Positions 49,583 to 62,601 are shown, counted from the first letter of the stretch. The stretch: DNA of 64,000 bases from Marasmius tenuissimus (GCA_029532415.1 JAQOTA010000023.1:682001-746000), one strand, 5' to 3'. Notes: generated by a model not told the origin, from the sequence alone. Made by a program: numbers and translations.

Positions 49583-52578
49583 CTATACAGCAACGAAGAT
49601 ACCACCTCTACCCCGTTCGCTCAATACCACATTCGCAGGAAAGTACGATCCAGTATCATCGTCCAAAATGTCGTCGTTTGTATCTTCATTTGTCACCTCA
49701 GCTAACACATCGTCCTGAGACTCGTCAACACTGCCAAATTGACCGAAATCCTCCTGCTCTTCCTCAATTGGACCGACATAAGTATTCTGCAACTCCAACA
49801 TTCCGGTCAGACCAGCCTCCACGACAGCCAGACACTTTGCTAGGTCATCGATTGTTCTCGCCAGTTCAGAATGAGTCGATTCTACTGTTGAGAGAGCATT
49901 GAAATCTAACACCCTCAGAGGAGGTAAGCCAGATGGCACGGAACTGAGAATACCGTTGAGGGATGAATTCGACGTCATCGAGGTGGACGGATGGTGAGAG
50001 TTCGAATAAGAGCGTATGTGAGAAGCGAACTGGAAGGCGGGTGATGGGAAGTGAGAGGGTTCATCGTGTTCGAGGGATGGTGGGGAGTTTGTGCGTGGCA
50101 GACCAAGTGTGAAGGATGATATCGCGCCATTCGCGCCCTCCTTTGGATTCTGTTGTAGAATTGAAGGCGAGGCCAGGGCAATTGAAGGGTTCAAGTGACT
50201 GGGAGAAGGTGTGAAAGTTCTCGGGTTGACTACTGCTGAAGGTGAAGGCGGAAGCAGGTCGGAAAGGCCGAGTTGATGCTCCGAGGATAATGAAGGAATC
50301 TACGGCGAATACCTGAGTTCAACGCATCACAACATGGTTTGAAAAAATTATCACCTTTATGACATCCTTCAAACCGGGTGTACCAAGATTGATGGCTGCC
50401 CTACTCGAGGAACTAGAATCGCTCCCACTACGGTTCCTCCGTGGTTCCGCAAACGGCTTTACAGGAGGAAGTAGAGGGAAGTCGGCCAAATCTGAGTCGC
50501 TCGGCATGGCGCCATTCGAGTTATTCTCCGGCAACGCTGTTGCCGAACGGGTCCTAACGATGGAGGGAGGGGAACGAGGACTGGCTGCCGTATAGCGACG
50601 CCCGGGTGCGTCAAGCGAATACGTGGCCTGATGAACGATGGGAGAGGGTTGTGAAGTAGACTGAGTAGGTGACTTTTTAATTGTCTGTAATGGTAGAACT
50701 GTTGAGGACGACGAAGAGCTTGTTGTGGAAGGCGGGAATTGAAACGCGCTTGTGGTCGCAAGATTCATGTTAACATCTCGACGAGCGGACAAGCCACCGG
50801 CCTTGGTGTTGGGTCCGTCTGCGTTGCTTTTCGAACGCTTTCTTGTGACTGGCCGACCGGGAGGTGGGGATGACAGATCAGGGTCTGATGCAGACATCCC
50901 GGACGGGGGGGTGTCGGCTGGAGGTGTCCCGAGGACATCAATCGTCGAGTTATTCGCATTTGGAGGGGGTATTGCAATGTCGGGCAAGCCTCTTAAGGAG
51001 CGAATGTCACGGTAAGAACGGACCGTCCCAGCGGTTAAAGGGGAATCTGAGTCCCGGTCGTCCGTTAAAGAGTGGCTATCACTGGTGGTGGTACCTGACG
51101 GTGAGGGTGATTCCTGCGAGAGGACTGATTCATCTTCGGAGGATGGTAAACTCGTTGCCAGCTGAGGTTTTGAACGCGCCGCGTTCCGGGGGAAAACAAA
51201 ATTGTTCGTTTGTGCTCGTTCAACATCGTTGATCTCGAGAGACAAAGGCTGCTTTGGGATTCGGGACGATGATGGGACAGGGGAGGGTGAAGGGGATGAT
51301 GCAGTGGTGGGAGGGAGATTGGATGAGAGGAATGCAGGGGCCCTGAATGTGTTCTGCGTGGTCGATGTATCATCTCCAAATAAACCACGCAAAGAAGAAG
51401 GCAGTGGATTAGAGGGTCCGGCACGTATCGTCGCTTGTGGATGCGAATCCTCAGGCAATTCAAGATCGCCAGGTTCATCGTCGGATATGAACTGGGGTGG
51501 TCTTCCTCGCACAGTTTCAAATTCCCATATATCGTCGTCGTCGTCATCTCCAAACCTATCAAGAGAAACATGACTTGAGCTAAGAGGTTCAATAGAGCAC
51601 TAAAAGCGCACATACTCTTGCTGTTCCCAATCGAGAGGCCCTGCCATACTGGCTCTCGGCCCCGCCTTCTGTAGCCGTCGTACCAGGTCTTGTAAGAGCG
51701 ACACAGGCACTTTCTGTATCGACTTAATCCATTTTGTCTTCAAGAGTTCATCTGCAGGAAGACGCTGCCCAAAGTTCATTAGGTATGTGAGCCACTTGAG
51801 AGAGACTACGACATACCTCTGTTGGAATTTCTTTGAGACAAAACGACATGAAATCTCGTACATCCTTGCTTCCCTCAGCATCTTGGAGACGAGGTGGCTT
51901 TGCACGCGGAATGAGGTCCATGACTGCGAATTTGTCGAGATGTGAATGCGGAGGGCTTCCTTTAATCATCTCGTAGATCATGATGCCCAGACTCCATATA
52001 TCGGCCTTCGTGTCGTATGCAGGGGTAGCCTGCACAACTTCTGGTGCCATCCAGTAAGGTGTTCCAGTCAAAGTATTCCTTTTGCTAGAGGTCGTGGCGA
52101 GAAGGGCGGAGACACCAAAGTCGCAAATCATGACCTTTCCGGTTGCGGTGACCAGGATATTAGCTGCCTTCATGTCTCGATGGATGACAGGAACTTTGTG
52201 CAGATAGCTGAGAGCGACTAGCACCTCCCGAATGATGACGGAAACGTACTTCTCCTCGATACACCCGTCCGGAGATGCCTTCATCAACGATAGCACGCTT
52301 CCGCCCTGCGCCAACTCCATGACAATCCACACACGAGGTCCATCCATATAGCAACCATAATACTGTGTAATGTTTGGTGCATCCCGAAGCTGAGTTAGGA
52401 GAGCAATTTCGCGTTGAATGTCTTCCACGTCGTCGTCGGGGGTATCGAGGTTGATGATTTTCAGGGCGACGGCCTTGCCGGTGGGTATATGAACGCCCTT
52501 TGAAACTGAGCCGTATGCACCTTTGCCAACGGTCTCAAGACGCCTGTAGAGTTGGTGAACGGAAGGCTGCGAGGTCAT
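49583..52578 (-). CDS. KIC1: GCKIII Ste20-family kinase (Kic1/Nak1-like)
   Basis: The N-terminal kinase domain is complete: YRRLETVGKGAYGSVSKG (P-loop), AVALKIINLD (catalytic Lys), VIHRDMKAANILV, ICDFGVSALL, and TLTGTPYWMAPEVV (activation segment), ending with RLPADELLKTKWIKSIQK. This is the germinal-centre kinase III pattern. The long C-terminal tail (about 600 residues, Ser/Pro-rich, with FGDDDDDDIWEFETVRG just after the kinase and an acidic end) fits Kic1/Nak1 of the RAM/MOR polarity pathway better than the short Sid1 of the septation network. The start is ATG 52578 (MTSQPSVHQLYRRLE). The frame stays open upstream to ATG 52704, which would overlap the start of the Arf-GEF gene. There are about six introns. 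Confidence 0.85.
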
Positions 52579-52702
52579 ATGAGAGCCAGAGGAAGGTCCA
52601 CTGGTGGTGGTAACGGAAGACCATTCAAGTTCAGTAATTACAAAGCTGGCGGGGCCGTCGGCAACCACAACGGCAAAGAGCGGTCCTCTGCTCCCTCCCT
52701 CC

Positions 52703-55700
52703 ATGTCGTTGAACACGCCAGATCCTCTGCATACGACGCGTCAGACGGTCTCGAAGAAACATGTTCTCCTCTCAGAGATACTATCTGTCACGTCTGTTAT
52801 GCGCAAGAACTCCCGATGGGCGTCGTCGACCTATTTCATGAACACTCGTGGATCTGCTCTCGGCAGTAATCTTGGGTTGCGGATATCCAGTCAATCGTTG
52901 GACTCGGATAATGGGAGGAGACCCAGTAGCGAACATGAATTAATGGCTGCATTTCATGACCTCAAGAGAGATCTTCGTGATATTGAAGGTGGGTGATCCT
53001 TACAGTTCATGCCGACCACCTCCAACCTGACTGGATGGTTCTCGTTCAGATCTCGAAACTGTACCCCTTGTCAACATTCTCTCTCCATTTTTCTCCATAA
53101 TTCGCTCACCATTATCTACTGGGCCCATAACATCCGTCGCGCTGTCTGCACTCCATGCCTTCTTCGTCAGTGGAGTTATCTCTCCCAACTCAGTCGACCT
53201 GGAAGCTGCCCTAGCGGAACTCAGTCACACCGTCTCTCACTGCAAATTCGAGGCTAGCGACAGCTCTGGAGATGAGGTCGTGATTCTCAAGATTATGACT
53301 GTTATTCACGATTGTCTGTGTGGGTCAAGCATCGGAGGGATGTTGAGTGACGTGGAAGTATGCGAGATGCTGGAGACTGTATTGACTACGTGTTGCCAAA
53401 TACGCCTCAGTGGTAAGTCTCCGATCTCGTTTGTAATCATGTCCCTAATTGCATTTATAACAGAGATCCTGCGTCGATCCGCGGAAAACACAATGCACAC
53501 CCTCGTTAGAAGCGTCTTTTCGAGACTCCACTCCTTAGATCCTACCGAAGAAGAAAGGAAGCTCTCTGGGGACGAAGATATGGCAGAAGGCGAGGTCAAG
53601 ATGACGGTAACTTCAACTCAACCACCGGTAGAGCAACCATCCGAACAGGAGGCAACGGCGGAGACAGATGCTGAAATGGTGCAGGAGGTCGTCACGAGTC
53701 GGGAAGAGACCACTAAGGAGGACTCCTCACCTATGACAGGGAGCTCTATAATCTCACCTCCGAGGACGCCTTGTAAGTACATATCAATGGAACACCACCG
53801 GTAGCTAACGTCGTTCCAGTTGGGTTACCGTCTATACTGGAGCTTTTAAGGGTTCTCGTCAATGTATTGGATCCAAATGATCAGCAGCATACGGACTCCA
53901 CGCGTTTGGTGGCTCTAGGCATCCTGAACTCTGCCTTTGAGGAGGCTGGTCCCCGTATCGGAGCCTTTCCATCTCTAAAAGCTCTCATCCTCGACCCTGG
54001 CTGCAAGTTTTTGTTCCAACTTGCCCGATCCGAGAACTTGTCGGTGCTACATGCTACCCTACGCGCTATATCGACAATGTTTGACACGATGCGAGAGCAT
54101 CTCAAGCTGCAGCAAGAACTTTTCCTGGCGTTTACCATTGATAGACTCGCCCCACCCTTACCTGCTGGGCCCAGTAAAGTTAATCAGCCGCCAGCCAGAA
54201 AATCGACCGGATTTCCCGCTTCTCCGAGGCCATCTACACCTGCGCTTGGACCCGCAGAGAGCGAGGCAGACATGGAACAGGGCTCTGCGACTCCCACCCG
54301 TGTTCTCATTGCCCCTGCTCGTGGTGAAACCAGGGACTTGTTCTTGGAAACGCTGAGTCAAATCTCTCGACACCCCAGCTTCATGGTAGACCTCTACACG
54401 AATTACGACTCGGATATCAACTGTGAGAACATCTTCGAAAGGTTGATTGAGTTCTTGACAAAGGTGCGAGACTCCTCAAAGCAAGTGGGGGCTTCTTACA
54501 GATAATACTTGATGAGCTAGGCTGTCCATCCGTCACATTATACCGGCGGTCTGGATGTACAACAACGGAATGCTCAATATCTGTGCTTGGACATGTTACT
54601 TGCATTTGTTAATGACATGGCACATCGAGCAGAGGGTGTGAGTACTCGTTCACTTTCCCCGCGAATTCAAGCTAATATCGACCATTTGTAGTCTTCCGAA
54701 GAATGGTCACCCGTGAGTGTCTCCAGATCTGTAGCGACTATGAGCTCATCGCCCGTAGAATAACCGCTCCGCTGAAGACCTTAGGCAACTCAAGTCTCAA
54801 AAGAAGCTGATCCTGGCTGGGGCTTCGAAGTTCAACAACAAGCCAAAGAATGGGTTGGCCTTCCTTGAGGAAGCAGGGCTCATTTACGCTGACATATCTC
54901 CCGAGGTGTCACGCCCGGCGAGCCTTGCACGATTCCTGAAGTCATGTACTCGCCTAGACAAGCGCCTCCTTGGAGACTTCATTGGCAGACCGGAAAATAT
55001 CGAGGTCCTCAAGGCCTTCATGGATCTCTTCGACTTCAAGAATGTAAGCCAACCGATCTTGCCAAGTTCAACGCATACTCACTTCACACGCAGAAACCGA
55101 TAGCTGACGCTATGAGAGAGCTGCTGGAGACTTTCCGTCTTCCGGGAGAGTCTCAGCAGATCGACCGGATCACGTATACGTTTGCTTCCGCTTACTTCGC
55201 TGCGGGTCCCGGTGAGTGTACGACAGGGGTTTGGCGATGACCATCACTGATGATTACCTAGCGGAAATAAAGGACGAGGACGCGGTCTACGTGTTAGCGT
55301 TCTCTATTATCATGCTGAATACGGACCTTCACAACCCTCAAGTCCGGGTCAGTAATTCGTGTTTCTTAAACCGTCGCATATCTCATTTCAGACGCAGAAA
55401 CGGATGACGATTGAAGATTACCAACGAAATTTGCGTGGCGTCAATGGAGGAGAGGATTTCACTGTGGAATTCTTGGTAGGCACGCCAGATCTCGCTGCAA
55501 ACCCTTTCCTCACATTTGACTAGCAAAACATTTATGACTCGATTCGAAAACGAGAGATTGTCATGCCGGAAGAACATACTGGGCACCTTGGCTTTGAATA
55601 TGCATGGAAAGAACTCCTCGCTCGTTCACGGATCGCCAGTGAGTCAAGGTCTTGTCGAAGAGTAGCGTATCCTAATAGCTCGAACAGGTGACTACATGAT

Positions 55701-58214
55701 CTGCAACACGGAGCTGTTCGACGTCGACATGTTCAAGGCCGTGTGGAAACCTGTCATCTCTGCAATTGCATACGCTTTCATGAGCTTCGATGATGAACAT
55801 ATCATTCAACGGTCCATCTCAGGATTTAGGCAGTGTGCCACGCTAGCAGGCCGCTTCCGTCTCCCTGAAGTTTTCGATTTCGTAGTTGTCTCCCTTTCAC
55901 AAGCGACGGGACTCTTACCGGAGTCACTGATGACCACTATCCCCAACTATCCAGTCGTTGACGTAGAGGGACAGTCCGTCACGGTTTCCAACTTATCCAT
56001 CAAGTTCGGTACGAATGTCAAGGGACAAATGGCCGCTGTGGTCCTATTTAACATCGTCAACGGCAATGGCAACGCTTTGCGAGAGGGTTGGACCCAGGTC
56101 GGTTGGCCTTTCATCCCCTTCATGACTGAAGTCGATTATTTACCCATTTGATAGATCTTTGAGATGTTCCAGAACTTATTCATTCATTCACTACTTCCTA
56201 TGCGCATGCTCCAGATGGAAGATTTTCTTGGTGGGGTGTCAATGATTCCTTTGCGAGGTGCCCAACCCCAGCGACCTGCTGCAAGAGGAGACGGTGGTCT
56301 TTTGTCTGCGCTATCGTCGTACCTAATGACTCCGTACGGCGCTAGCACGGACAATCTTGTCCCCGATGCAACCGACACAGAGATTGACAACACTCTGAGC
56401 ACGATCGACTGCATAACTTCGTGTCGCTTGGACGAATTGTACAGTCAGATTATGTGAGTGCTTTTCCCGACCTCTTCAGTCGACAAGACCGATGATGAGT
56501 AGGCATCTAGAGTTGGACGCGATAGTGGCCTGCGTGAGGTCGCTGGAAGCCCTCGCTCACGAAAGGACTGTCGCCAAATTGAAGCAAGAATCCGACGACG
56601 GTCACACTCCTTCACAGGATGATTCTACGTCACTATCCTACGATCCAGCGTCCGTTTTTCTGCTCGAAACTATGGTCAGCATCTCGTGCAAGGCACCTCA
56701 GCACATCGAAGACGTTTGGTGAGTTGTCTCACTCTGTGGGGCGGAATGTGTGCTTAACGGGCCAGGCCCATTGTGTTCGAGCACTTGTCCTCGCTACTGT
56801 CCTCCGCATCTCAATATAGCGTTCTTCTGATTGAACGCGCTGTGGTTGGCCTGCTGCGGCTTTGTCTCATACTGGCACAAAATGTGAGCACACTGTCGCT
56901 CTTCCTCCAATTACATCGCCTCAATCATGGTTAGCCCAGTCTCAGAGACCAGTTGTACCTGTCATTTGATCTGTTGTCCGGACTTCCCTCTGCTATCGCA
57001 AACTCCGTTGCAGAGCAAGTCATCTCAGGCGTCACCCTTCTCGTTCAGAAACATCGGGATATTATCCGGTACGTTCTATTCCCTCTCTATCACGGAAGCT
57101 CCTGACGTCTAGTCATAGCTCACAGACGGAATGGAATCTTGTCTTCGCACTCATTCGGTCGACCATATCTAACCCAGAGGCCGCTCGCGTTTCCTTCGAT
57201 CTTGTGAGCTCACTTGCTGGTGACGGTGAACTCCAGCTAGTGAATGTCGACAATTTCGGCGGGTTGTTGACCGTGCTGGAAGACTTTGCCGTACATGCGG
57301 GTTTGTCTGCAGAAAGTCACCATCATCGCCAAGGTCGACGACAGGAACCTACGAACAGTGCGAGGTAGGTCTTGTGCTATGCGGTTCAGGCGTGAACGGT
57401 GTCGCTGACGCATTCCCAGTGCTCCTATGATCGAGCGCGGCAAGAAGGCCATCGAGTTGTTGACGAACTTGAAGCGATTTGCTACACCCATTATTGAAAA
57501 GACCGGGATGCAGAGACCGCAAGGTGACTTTCGCCCTCCATATCCACGGCGCTATTGCTAACGATCTCATAGCATGGAAGCAACTCTTTTTACCTCTACT
57601 TTCGTCGCTCAGTCGACAATCAACAAACGCTGCTCGCGAGGTTCGACAAGGCGCTGTCGGCCAGCTACAGAGGACATTACTTGCTCCTCATCCTATACTT
57701 GACGAAGCGGATTCTGAACAAGTGGAGGAATTATTCAACCGTGTGGTATTCCCTCTCCTGGATGAACTATTGCGACCACAGGTGTTCCAGCGAGATCCTC
57801 AGGGTATGGTGGAGACTCGATTGAGAGCATCCGCGCTCCTTTGTAAAACCTTTATGCACTTCGAGGTACGAGAGAGTCAGGCCCAGGCGGACATCCGTAT
57901 ATTGTGGATAGAGGTCCTTGATTTGTTGGATCGATTCATGAACATCAACAAGGGCGACCAGCTGGTACGTCTATGTATACTTTTCGTTTCCTTTTCTGAC
58001 GCATCGTTTTCTTATTGTTCAGCACGAAGCGGTTCCGGAATCTCTCAAGAATGTCCTGCTTGTGATGAATGCTGCACAAATCCTGGTTCCTCCGCCTGTA
58101 GGCGAGGATACCCGCGATCAAAGACAGCGAACGTTATGGACAGCTACCACGGAACGGTTGGAACGGTTCTTGCCAGGGTTCCTTGCTGGCGTGATACCGC
58201 CTCCTTCATCATAA
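52703..58214 (+). CDS. GEA1: Large Arf guanine-nucleotide exchange factor, GEA/GBF1 type
   Basis: The protein activates Arf at the Golgi for COPI coat formation. From ATG 52703 (MSLNTPDPLHTTRQTVSKK) it has the N-terminal DCB and HUS regions (LLSEILSVTSVMRKNSRW, later ILNSAFEEAGPRIG), then the Sec7 catalytic domain (about 54830-55650): FNNKPKNGLAFLEEAGLI, TRLDKRLLGDFIG, MRELLETFRLPGESQQIDRI with the glutamate finger, and VLAFSIIMLNTDLHNPQ. The HDS regions follow (FRQCATLAGRFRLPEVFDFV). The last exon ends in AGVIPPPSS, with TAA at 58212-58214. There are over 20 short introns; the borders of those between 56.7 and 57.6 kb are approximate. The length of about 1,500 residues is normal for fungal Gea proteins. 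Confidence 0.9.
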
Positions 58215-58329
58215 TTCTAAATAATGGACAATGGTTTACAACAATCTCGGAGCATAAGCTATTTATAAATCTAGTTTCATACTCTATATGAACTTCATCT
58301 TCGAAAGCCTGGACGAAGGAGGGTGTTAC

Positions 58330-59430
58330 TCAGGAAATATATCCGTTTATGGTCATAAGCTGTACGCACCGTACGCGGGAAACGACGGCAGTCAAGACTG
58401 CGGCAGGTGATATCACGTAGACCAGCACCCGAATGGTGTACGATATATGTCGTTGGCCCCAATGAGACCACGCTCCTCCAAGATTGACGGTCAGAAGTAA
58501 CAGAGGAAAGAGGAGGTAACCGGATAGGCTAGAGAAAGAGAGGAGGTTGAGTGCGTTCGCCTTCCAGGAGAGAAGTAATCAACTACTCACCGGTGATACT
58601 TCCAGACCGCTTTCGCTTTCGCGCCTCCACCAAAGGCTGCACCATTGAACCAAACACTTGCACCTCCGAGAGCTACCTGCATGAGTATCCATACCATGGA
58701 GAGTATTCCTAGGGTCTAAGAGAGCATAGGCCATTATGAGCAAACAACAACAAAAGGATTCGGGCAGGACGGTTCACCCCATGCCAAGTTTTGAAGTGAT
58801 GGGTTCCGTTCAACGACTTGTTGTACATGATGAATAGGGTTCCGAGAGATACAAGCGGGAGCGCAAAGTAGAAGATGGCAGCTTGGTGACGTCGAAGACC
58901 TGCAACCTTTGTCCGGGGTTGGTTGGTTGGCTATATTAGAAGTGAATGGGAATTCTTCTCGTAGGAACAGGCTCAATCGCACTTGCAAGGTGATGATGCC
59001 TAAAAGGTCAGGCGTTTAGTGAAGAAGCTAGGCGAGCCTAACAGAATAAATACCGTATGTAAACAGAAACATAGCCAGTGATTGGAGAAGCGGGTGGAAT
59101 GCAAACCAAACCACCTGGGTCGGATTGTTCATGAGAACGGTAATCCAGGTCGCAAACAGGGTAATCTAAAGCACAACAAACTTGGTTCAGGTTGCATGCA
59201 GCAGATGTGATATCCAAGATACCCCAGAGAATCCCTAGTATTGCATAATCATCAACGAGGATTGGCGTTGCGGAGTCCATGTGGGGACGTACTAACGCGA
59301 CATATTGGGCCCATTGATCGCCTTCTCTCGCCTCAGCATTCGAGCGTTGCTCTTCAGTACCCATGGTGGGTTGAGATTCCTGGTCTTGGTTGGAAGGCAA
59401 GAGCTCGTACTCGTTGCTGACCCCTGGCAT
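58330..59430 (-). CDS. Cytochrome b561-type membrane protein
   Basis: After splicing, the protein reads through six membrane spans of a cytochrome b561 domain. The heme-binding His residues are in WFAFHPLLQSLAMFLFTYG, TKVAGLRRHQAAIFYF, HHFKTWHGTLGILSMVW and VWKYHRLSGYLLFPLL. The family moves electrons across membranes, often from ascorbate to ferric iron or monodehydroascorbate, in the secretory or vacuolar system. No DOMON domain precedes it, so it is closer to the CYB561D2 kind. The start is ATG 59430 (MPGVSNEYELLPSNQDQESQ), giving a soluble N-terminal tail. Exon borders were traced through six introns. The stop is TGA at 58330-58332. It is convergent with the Arf-GEF gene, 115 bases between stops. 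Confidence 0.8.
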
Positions 59431-59924
59431 GGTGGAGGTAACTTGTGAGCCACGTGGGAGGTTCGAAACCAGGGTCCTGAGGGCGTTTGTGGGCGCTCAT
59501 ACCGCTGCAACATGACACCATATTCTTGCGTGGGATTCTGGCTCTTCCTCATGAGAAGAAAATTGGCATGTTCGCAAAAATCAGCACTAGAAATTCATGC
59601 CAGGGAGAAATTGTGAAAAGAAAATAAAATATATAATACTAATTCGAAAGCTCTTAGAGCCGAGGCCCAGCAGGCCCCAGCCCGACGGAGAGCCGGCATT
59701 GGCCGGGCGGCAAATTTTTCATCAAGATCCAACTGCCGGTTTACGTGACTTACCGTGTCTGACCCTTTCTTTGACTCTGACGTTCAGGTTCACCGCTTCA
59801 CGACACCCGTGCCCCTTCCTCCACACCCTTCACCTCACCAGCCTTCCGCTCACTCCATAATTGTGGGCTTGACAAATACTCATACTAAACGCGAAGGATT
59901 GTGTGGGAGAAAGACGATGAAAAC
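59431..59924. other. Divergent promoter region
   Basis: About 490 bases between the starts of the cytochrome b561 and SANT genes. Nothing specific was recognised apart from a GC-rich stretch near 59660-59710. Confidence 0.35.
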
Positions 59925-61950
59925 ATGGGAGATGTCACCGTCAGCGTCGTATCTGGGTCTGGACAGCTCCCTACACCACCACCAACAGCAACGGCTACCA
60001 CAACAGAAGACAAAACACACCATGATATGCTAGGTCGTGTCGAAAAGCAGAGAAATGATGATATTCGCGCTCGAACGTACGTTTGCGTTGCTGGACTCGT
60101 TTCAGGATTTTCTGACACTTAATATTTGTGTGCAGCCTGAATGCCCTGCAAGCTTATATTACAACACAGCGAGCACTCCTTAGTCAGACGAGAGGCGATA
60201 TTGAGAGATTAAGAGAGCTGCGGACACAGGTGGTGGCATGTCCGAGCGCTGTTGTTGACAAGTTGAAGGAGGAAGGTCGCGGTTTGGGGGAAAATTCGAC
60301 GGACGCACAGGGTGGAAACAGTCAAGACGTTGAGATGGACGTGAAATCAGCGAGCGGAGAGACATCAAGAGATACGGGAATCACACAGCACGAAGTCCAC
60401 GATATGGATCTTGGCTTCGACGGCCCGGAATTTAGCCTTTCTACACGGGTACGCGAGTGCTTTCACGACGGAGAGGGCAAGGACAGGGTCTTTCCCTGGG
60501 CATGGGATGGGTTCGAGCGTAGTGGCAACTCTGGCTGTGGTGCGTCCCTTGCAGCTGTACTTCCCTTCCCCCTGTCTTCTCCATGTAGAGATATGAAATA
60601 TGTAACGCTCACCCATTATTATCTTATCCCACAGATCCGACACTGCTTCATCAATTCAAAGCCGAGAGTGCGCAACAGATTCAGCAAATAAATTCTACCT
60701 CGCTTGCCTGTTTGCCGCCACTCCCGCCCTCGGCACCACTGACAACAGCGACGGATACCTCGGCACCCCTCCAAACCGTCAAAGCTTCAACAGCGACCTC
60801 GTCGCTAACAACATCATCATTCACCGTGACACCGAAAACGGTCACAAAACCTTCCGCACCGCTCACGACATATATCGCCAACGCGCGTTCCACTATCATC
60901 GATCCCGTGTTTGAGAAGTATGGGCTCTCGTATAATCCTGAGCCCTTGCCGGTGGAAGAGAAGAAAGAAACACCAAAGGAAAAGGAACACAAGAAGATAC
61001 GCGAGTTGAAGAAGCGGAAGATCAACGGTTGTGCTGGGTTACGCGTCGGTGCTGCGCGAAACAGTGGCGATGGCGTGCATGTGAGGAAGGATACTGGGGA
61101 CGAAAGTATGGATGTCGACGTGAGTGTTGATGGAGCTGGTACAGGAGGAGCAGCGGGGCCCCCACCTCAGAAAGCCAAACCCAAGCCCAAGCCGAAAGCA
61201 CCTCCACGGTCGCTTATTCCCCCGCCGTTGCCGATGGTTCTGACGAAAAGTCCGCGAGTTAGGAGGCCTTCTGTCAAGGCTTCCTTACATGAACAGGCTT
61301 TGGACCGTGAAAGGGAGCGGGAGCGGGAGAGGGAGAAGTCTCTGCCGACAATCAAACTCACTGTGAGGCCACCACCAATACCTACACTTGGCCCTGCAAA
61401 GCCCAAGGGACCCACAATAGTGATCCCCGCGTTATGGCATCCCAGACGCATGGGTGGTGCACATGTGAGGGCGTGTAGTACAGCGACGGCCACCACAGCA
61501 ACCACGAGTATGACGGGGGTCGATTTTATGGACGAAGAAGACGACAGCGACAGTGGGGATGTACGGGACAGTGAAGTGGACGAAGAGGCAGGAACTCAGG
61601 CGTTGGACGATGAAGATCCTGAGCCACCGCCGATGGACGAGGGTATGGACGACATGGACATGGACATGACTGTGGACGATGTGAACCAGGAGAATGAGGA
61701 CGCGGAGACATATAGCAGCCAGGGCCGTAGACACACGAAACCTTCGAAGTCGCGCCCAGAAACCTACAAACAGCCTTGGTCGACCCAGGAACAGCACTTA
61801 CTTGAGCGCCTGTTGGAAGAGATACCAGAGGGTGCTAATCAGCGGTGGAAGCAGATTAGTCAGAAGATGGGTGGGAGGAGGACACCAAGGCAGGTCGCAA
61901 GTCGGGTCCAGAAGTGGGTGGAAAAGCTGAGAAAGTATGACCTGGCATGA
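59925..61950 (+). CDS. SANT/Myb-domain protein, ZZZ3-like
   Basis: Exons 59925-60076, 60136-60539 and 60635-61950 give 623 residues from ATG 59925 (MGDVTVSVVSGSGQLPTPPP). A helical N-terminal part (TLNALQAYITTQRALLSQTR and onward) could form a coiled coil. The middle is disordered, with a Lys-rich region, an Arg/Glu repeat (DREREREREREK), and a long Asp/Glu/Met-rich acidic stretch. The C-terminus is a Myb/SANT domain: PWSTQEQHLLERLLEEIPEG, RWKQISQKMGGRRTPRQVAS, then RVQKWVEKLRK. The signature RTxxQVASRVQKW is the one seen in ZZZ3 of the metazoan ATAC acetyltransferase complex. No ZZ finger is present here. A role in chromatin is inferred from this domain only. Confidence 0.8.
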
Positions 61951-62179
61951 GCGTAGTGATAGTATTTGTACTGCTCGTGATGATGAGATACCCGATACCT
62001 TTTGAAAGGTATTCATATAGCAATCTGGAACGAAACTTTGAACACCTATATGTGGACCCGCAACCTGGCTCCTAAAATGCACAAAGAGAACATAAAGGAA
62101 CAGCTCGGAATGTACTCTTCAACAAACAATTTCAGAGCACGTTGAACTCGATGCCGAAGGAGAGTGGACACCTTACACA

Positions 62180-62190
62180 CATATATATTA
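62180..62190 (+). promoter_or_regulatory. TATA-like box upstream of small Cys-rich gene
   Basis: CATATATATTA lies about 85 bases ahead of the ATG at 62275. It supports this small frame being a real gene. Confidence 0.4.
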
Positions 62191-62274
62191 AGCACCGTTC
62201 GCAATACCTAGACTCAAATTCAAGCCTCTAAGCACTGCGCAACCCTCCCTATTGCAGGCCCCTCTCTCACGAAA

Positions 62275-62601
62275 ATGTGCCACAGGGAGATTCGAATATT
62301 CATGTCATGCTTACATCCGGACAAGCCGAAGCACACAGACTTGAAACTGTGCGACGATGCCCAACAGAGAGCAAGAGACCGAGTGCCCGTTCCCCGCTGC
62401 CCTGTCCGTAACCGGAGTCGACGTCCAAGCCCGATATATCTCCTTGGTTGGTGCTCTCAATGCGGTGAGTGATGTTTCGAGTTGTGCATTTGTAAAAATA
62501 GAGCTCACTGCTATTATCAAACTTGTTCCCCAGTCGCCAACCAAAGTCGTGTAGAGGGAGAATCGAGATGTCATCTTGGGGAGGACCTCTTGCAACTCTA
62601 A
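62275..62601 (+). CDS. Small Cys-rich protein, unknown
   Basis: The family is not recognised with confidence. The first exon (62275-62464) starts AAAATGTGC and encodes MCHREIRIFMSCLHPDKPKH, with further Cys in LKLCDDAQQRA, VPVPRCPVRN and LLGWCSQC. A good donor (GCGGTGAGT) and an acceptor (TTCCCCAG) join it to a second exon at 62534-62601 that ends VANQSRVEGESRCHLGEDLL, giving about 85 residues and seven Cys. Without splicing the frame would end two residues after the donor. There is no clear signal peptide, so a secreted role is not supported. A TATA-like box is upstream. It could also be a chance frame. Confidence 0.45.
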
